A DNA stretch of 64,000 bases, taken from assembly GCA_019022495.1 (NCBI GenBank), contig JAFEKR010000018.1:620001-684000 (forward strand), in the 5' to 3' direction. This stretch comes from Epichloe hybrida. Its lineage: Eukaryota > Ascomycota > Sordariomycetes > Hypocreales > Clavicipitaceae. The position numbers were made by a program, and so were the translations under genes. Under the pieces are notes generated by a model, which saw only the letters and a program-made list of their open reading frames with translations, ran no database searches and was not told the origin of the DNA. Positions 58,501-64,000 of the stretch are shown in pieces. Every line of letters begins with the position of its first letter. Position 1 is the stretch's first letter.

Positions 58501-61500
58501 ATAGCTATATCTATAGCATGGAGTGTAGGTTAGTTACTATTAAGGTAAAAGATATTTACTATAACTTTATAATTAAAGCTATACTTATTCTTAAGGGTAA
58601 ACTTAAAGTAATTAGGGCTATTTATATATATTTAGTATTAGTAGCAAATCCTTATTAGCTCCCTAATAGCTTTAATATTAATATTATACCTTAATCTATA
58701 GAGAACTTTATATAAGTATTAGATTAATAGATACCTAAAGTAATAGTGTAATTACTATAGCTTGCCTTCTATAAGGTAGCTTTAAGTAACTACTTCTTTG
58801 TTCTATATAAGTAATATCTAGGCATACCCTTATTTATATATAATAAAGACTTTAATATTTCCTTATTATAGTGTGTTCTTAGAGATATTAAAGTTAATTT
58901 TTAAATAGTCTATATTATTAAGGAATAAGAGAAATAAAGTATTTATAAGTATAACCTAAAAGAGAATATTTCTAAAGGGAGTAAGTATATTAGCTAATCT
59001 AAGTATAATAATTAGGTCTCCCACGCTAAATCTAACTAATACCTTTTTCTCTATTAATTTATTTAGCTATAATATAGGTATCTAATATTATAAAGCAAGG
59101 AATTAAGGGTGCCTTACTATAGAGAACTTTATAGCTCCTATATTAGGTATAATCCCTTAGAATATTACATAGGAATAGTAATCTTCTAATATAAATATTA
59201 CTAAGGCTTTGCTCATAAGTTTCTACTAAAAAAGGTCTTCTTTACTTAGACTATAATAAGCTACTTACCTTATTAGGAATTAAACTATTTTCTTACTATT
59301 AATCTAGGTTTTATAAGTAAAGAAGCTTATAAGTACTAGCCTATCTATATTATTAAGGCTATTATTAAATCTAATACTCTTTATATACTAAGCGATTTTA
59401 TTATTAATAAGGGATTAAGACTTATATTCTCCTTTATACTAGGTAAGGAATAAATAATATAAGTTATTAGTTAGATTTATTAGGTAGTAGTTTTTAAAGC
59501 ATTAGAATACCTTCTTATAGTTCTCTTTAGAGTGCTTAGATAACTAGTATCCTTCCTTACTATATATATAACACTTCTTTATATAAGGATTTCCTTCTCT
59601 TCCTTATGGTTTTAAGGGGTATTAGGTCTCTTTTCCCTTCCTATTATATCTTTAGTTAGTCTAGAATTACTCTAGGGTTATAGCTTTAGTTAGTAATTAT
59701 TAATAATTCTTCTTCTCTTCCTTAATAAAATAAAGGGTTATTCTAATTTATTTATAAAACTCTTATAGTTTATTTAGTAAATCTATAATAGCTTCTTTAT
59801 ACTCTAGAATACTATAATAAGCTTAGATAAGTTAATTCTAGAGTGCTCTTTTAGTTTAGCTTACCTTAGGTACTACTTATTATAAGATAGCTAGTCTTTT
59901 AGTAAGTTTATTAAAGTATTTAATTATTAACTTACTTAGGTTATTATTTCTTATTTCTTATAGGGAGGTATTATTTTACTCTAGTAAATATCTTTACTAT
60001 ATATCCTTAGTTTTAAATTATTCTCTTATATAGCTAATAAGCATAAGGAAATCTTATAGTTACTTAGGTTTAAAGAGATAGTTTATATAGTATTATAGTA
60101 CTTTACCTTTAAGTATAACCTTAAAAGTATAACTAGCTTATTTAGGCTAGATATTAAGTAACTTATACTTTCTATAAAATATTTAAAGCTTTAATTTAAG
60201 AATATTATAGTTATTAGTACTATAGAGTTATTTTTTAGGGTATACCTTAGATAAGTCTATAATTTACTTTAGTAAAGGTCTTTAAGTCTATAGGGGTCCT
60301 CTAGGTATTTCCCTTTATATTTATAAAAGGGATAGTAAGGTCTTTAGGAAGTAAAAGGGTAGCTTTATAAGTAATACCCTTAAGGCTTATTAATCTCTTT
60401 AATTTTTCTTTTCCTTATATTAAGGAGAAGAAAGTATAGCTTTTTAAGCTATATTAATAAGGGTACTACTAGCCCTAGATAGTAAAGGTTACCTTTATTA
60501 GTAACTCTCTTACTTAGGGGTATTATTAGTAGTATTTCTAAGGTAATACTACTAGCTTATCTTTAGTAAAGGTATAGGTAGGGGAGTTACCTATAAATAC
60601 TTATAAATAGTATTCTTAGGTAGTCTTAATTCTAGGTTAATAAACCTTCCTAAAGAAAATAAGCTTAGCCTTCCTAGAGGGGATTAGCTTAGCCTTCCTA
60701 GAGAAGTTTAGCTTATTAATCCTTTAGATAGTAATTATACTAATTGGTAAGGTAAAGGGGTAGGTTATCTAGTTTTAATATTACTATTATCTAGTAAATT
60801 ATAGAAAAACTCTTTATTTTATAAGTTCTTCTAGAAGCTTATATACTTTTTTCTAGTTTCTTTAATTTCTTTAAGGGTTTAAAATTAAAATTCTTCTTAG
60901 TTTACTACTTCTTTAAGGTTATTTACTATCTTTATACCTCTTCTAATAGTTATATACACTCTATTATAAAGGAAATAGTCTTAAAGTCTATTCTAGGAAA
61001 GGGCTCTCCCTTTTATAAACTTATCCCTTAACTATCTATAGAATTTATTACTAAATTTAGAGAATAGTGTTCTTTTAAATAACCCTTACTCCTTATATTA
61101 TTTAGTCTTTATAAGAATATAAAGACTAATTTCCTTAGGTATTATTATCTCTTTATACTTAGAACTTCCTATTTACTAAAGTAATTCTTTTATAATACAT
61201 TATTAAAGGCTTATAGAGATATAGGGGTATAGGTTAGTATAAATAAGGGTTTTTCCTTTATTAAGGTATTTATTACTATCTCTAGCTTTAATACCCTCTA
61301 AAGTATTATTATAGCTATTAGTCTTACTAGGGACTTTAAATTAACTAGAGGTCCTAGATAGTCTAGCTATATCTAATATTCTAACTAATTAAAGGAAGTA
61401 AATCTTATAATATAAGGAGATAAGGGGTATAACTATAATAATATAACATATTTTAAATATAAAGAATTATAAGGTAAGGTAGTTAACTTTAAATATATAA

Positions 61501-61773
61501 TAAAATATATAATAAAGAAAGATAAGGGGATAGCTTAGCTACTAGTATTAAACCTTTCTTTATTATTTTAAAGTCTATATAAATATAGATATTAATACTA
61601 AAGTAAGAAAAAAGCTATATTATACCTTTCTATTAGCATAAATTATTATTAAATATAGCCCTCCTATTTTATAAGGTAAGTTATTATTAGATAAGCTATC
61701 TTTTCTAATTAACCTTACTAATCTATAGTGTTTAAAGACTATGTGGTTATTTATAAAGGTAACTACTAATTAG

Positions 61774-62081
61774 TATTAGATTTATAGGGTATTAAATTTA
61801 ATATAATATAGTTATAAGCCTAAAGAATAGTATTATTATTAATTATCTATTCTAGGCTATGTTATCTATTATTATAATTAATTAAGTTATGTATAAAAGA
61901 GGGATTAAAAGCTAGAAGTTATAATATAAGAAGGGAAAAGGGGTTATATGTTTATATCCCTATATTTCCTAGCTAATTAACGCGCTAGGTTATAGGTTAC
62001 GTGTAGGGTGCGCGCGCGGCCTAAGCTTCTGCTAGGTAATTACAGCTATGACGCGTGATTAATATCACCTTTATTCTAATA
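61774..62081 (-). repeat. 5' LTR of Copia family 4
   Basis: 308 bp, plus-strand TATTAGATTT..ATTCTAATA, with the terminal CA and TG converted to TA by transition. Nearly co-linear with 55275-55583. Confidence 0.84.
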
Positions 62082-63472
62082 TATACCTTTATAGTAATTC
62101 CCCTCTAAGGATTAGATTATAAAAAAAATCTTAGAGCTTATAAAGATATATAAGAATAGTAATTATTATAGTAAAAAGCTATATAACTTCTTAATACTAA
62201 AGATTACGCTCTTTAAAAATAAGTATAATAGAATTAACTTTCCTTAAACATATTATTAAAAGGCTTTCCTTATTATATTAATAAGTAATACTAAATAATA
62301 CTACCTTAATTACCTCTTTAGAAATAACTATTCCTATAAAGAGATAATTACTTATATTTATTAATACTTTAAGATAAAAAGTAACTAATAATTCTATTAC
62401 TATAAGTAAAGTAATATAACACTAAAGAGTATAATTTAGAAAACCCCTAATAAAAGTAAGCTTAATTACCTTAAGATTATATTATTAACTCTTATAAAGA
62501 TTTATAAAGGCCTATATCCTACTAAAATAGTAAATATAAAACTCTATAAGTAAGTATTAAATACTATAGCTAGTATGCCTAAATATTAAATAGTAAAATA
62601 TATACACTCTATAGGCTTTAAAAGTCTTACTAAAGACCTCTATAAGGTAATTATTATTATAGAATTAAATAAGAAGTCCTCCTAATACCTTTAGTACTAA
62701 TAAGGAGACTCTCTAGAGGCTATGTTTAATAATTATTAGTATAAATAATAATCCTATAGTAAAGGAAGCTATTATAAATAAAGCCTTAGGCTAAGTACTA
62801 AGTATTACTTTATATATAGTAAAAGTAGCTACTAGTCTTCTAATTACTTTACTAAAGAATATTAAAAAGAGAAAAACTACTAGTAAGCTAGTAAAATATA
62901 TTATATACTCCCTTTAAAAAAGAGATTCTAGGTATTTATTACCTTTTATAAAGAGTAAGATAATAATAAGCTTAATAAAGGCTTAGGTAAGAATTAGGAA
63001 GTATATCTTATAGCTTATATAAAAGCTAGAGATAATAATAATAATATAAAGAAGCTACTATTAATAGTATATCTAAGTATTATATAATTCTTTTACTCTA
63101 GACTATAGACTAATTATAATACTACTAATATTAATATCCTTATAACCTTATATAATTAAGCTTTTTAATATATATTTCTTAAATAAGAGCTTTATAAGCT
63201 ATAAGAGTGTAATAAAGGCTTAATTTACTATATCTCTAAAGAATACTATTCTAAAGAGGTCTTTAAAGAAATCTTACCTAATACTAGCGCTATAGGGAAA
63301 TTAAGTGTAGGAGAGGTATTAGTAAAGGCTTTATTAAGATTAATACCTTTATTAAAGGTAATCCCTTATAAGTCTTAAATTATTATATTTAGCGCTAGAT
63401 TAGTAGTTATAAAAGGTATTCTTTATATGCTTATAGAACTTAGAGAGCTTAAATTCTATATTCTAAACATAC
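62082..63472 (+). mobile_element. Copia family 3 gag/protease fragment, plus strand
   Basis: Co-linear with about 45905-47295 of copy B and in the same orientation. It starts at the end of the family-4 LTR and stops at the family-1 LTR at 63473, so it is broken on both sides by later events. No ORF. Confidence 0.75.
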
Positions 63473-63705
63473 TGTTGGACCGAGCAGCTAGGATTAGAAA
63501 TGAAGGTATGGATTGAGTTGCCCGACCCTGTAAGAGGGCGTGGACTACGGTTTAAATAACTAAGTACCTGTACTATGGGGTGTGTAATCTACCTATATAA
63601 ACTATACTATGTATCTACTGAAGGTCTGGAAAAGTAACTAGTTAGGTAAGTCTTAGTGTCTAAGTTACCTGTATGCAATTAAACGCTTGTGGTAGGATTC
63701 TAACA
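63473..63705 (-). repeat. 3' LTR of Copia family 1, second copy
   Basis: Plus-strand TGTTGGACCG..GATTCTAACA, 233 bp; homologous to the reverse complement of 1472-1723, with shared GACCCTGTAAGAGGG. The minus-strand run CTAGGGGGATG just outside is the polypurine tract. Confidence 0.8.
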
Positions 63706-64000
63706 CATCCCCCTAGGAGGCCTGTAATTAAGGCATCCTATAATAATTTAATTAAATTAATCTCTGTAATAATCTAATTATTATTAATTATAGCAGGGTC
63801 TTCTAGTAATTCCTGCTCTTTTAGGTTAGTACTAAGCATTTAATCTAGTAACTATATAAGACCTAGTGCCTATCTAAAGTCCGTAAATACTTTTCCTATT
63901 AGTAGCTTTGTAAGGCTATTAGTAATTATCTCTTTTATTGCCTTCTAGGTAATATTAAAGGTTCCCTTTGTGACCTCTTAATAAAGCTAGTGATAATGGA
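63706..64000 (-). mobile_element. Ty1/Copia element family 1, 3' internal part, minus strand
   Basis: The reverse complement matches the RNase H end at about 1130-1330 of the left copy, including the ACCTTTAATATTACCTAGA stretch. Less mutated than that copy: several CA/TG dinucleotides remain. Runs off the right edge of the window. Confidence 0.75.

Larger units (their letters stand above)
55275..62081 (-). mobile_element. Ty1/Copia element (family 4) with both LTRs, minus strand
   Basis: 6807 bp between LTRs 55275-55583 and 61774-62081. Orientation is shown by the polypurine tract beside the left LTR (minus strand AAAAGAGAGAAGTTCTAG) and by the RNase H tail NLANAFIKALLNKALK readable on the minus strand at about 56108-56156. 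The conserved leader word (minus strand CTAATTAGTAGTTACC) adjoins the right LTR, which is therefore the 5' LTR. No matching 5-bp duplication is visible: ATAAT on the left, TATAC on the right. Internal region RIP-mutated, no usable ORF. Confidence 0.83.

Noticed and set aside
1..64000. Secondary-metabolite cluster or novel defence system
   Set aside because: The seven genes are conserved housekeeping types and the rest is decayed retroelements; no synthase, NLR, toxin or linked novel operon-like group is present.

Overview
This window comes from a filamentous ascomycete, most likely a Sordariomycete (a Hypocreales-like placement is an inference). Supporting evidence: short spliceosomal introns with GT..AG ends and CTAAC/CTGAC-like branch sites; a Sordariomycete-type arginine attenuator peptide upstream of the arginine-specific carbamoyl-phosphate synthase gene; and repeats damaged in the way repeat-induced point mutation (RIP) damages them. 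The window has two compartments with sharp edges: a GC-balanced gene island (about 1724-23340) and an AT-rich block of transposon remains (about 23340-64000, plus 1-1723).

The gene island holds seven protein genes and one regulatory upstream ORF. In order: a membrane-anchored aspartic-protease-like protein (+, 4464-7386) that has lost its first catalytic aspartate; TAH18-type diflavin reductase (-, 10560-8482); a two-RRM, RGG-rich RNA-binding protein (+, 12202-13623); ArfGAP GCS1 (+, 14529-15898); electron transfer flavoprotein beta subunit (+, 16418-17365); the arginine attenuator uORF (+, 18189-18643) and its target, the CPA1/arg-2 small subunit (+, 18725-20083); and a SAP/RRM acinus-like protein (-, 22578-20692). 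Exon boundaries were derived by hand from reading phase, splice consensus and family continuity. In every spliced model the exon lengths sum to a multiple of three. These are conserved housekeeping genes, and nothing suggests a secondary-metabolite cluster.

The AT-rich block is a layered set of retroelements. From left to right: a run of recombined solo LTRs (23655-24239); a full-length Tad1/I-like LINE (24354-30920) with a 15-bp target duplication; a foldback element with about 200-bp arms (31647-32404) enclosing and flanked by a 12-bp satellite; a Ty1/Copia element (32909-42210, 296-bp LTRs, 5-bp target duplication) that landed in that satellite and was itself hit by a 5'-truncated copy of the same LINE (35825-38872, again a 15-bp duplication); then head-to-head and nested copies of a second Copia family (42933-55274 and 62082-63472) broken by a third family (55275-62081). 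The window is closed on both ends by oppositely oriented copies of a fourth Copia family (1-1723 and 63473-64000).

Nearly all the AT-rich block lacks CpA/TpG and is full of TpA and stop codons, so none of these elements appears able to encode a functional protein. The most informative features are the intron-split attenuator peptide with a 13-nt exon, the foldback/satellite structure, the leader motif shared by three Copia families, and the datable insertion order. I did not find a clearly undescribed biochemical system.
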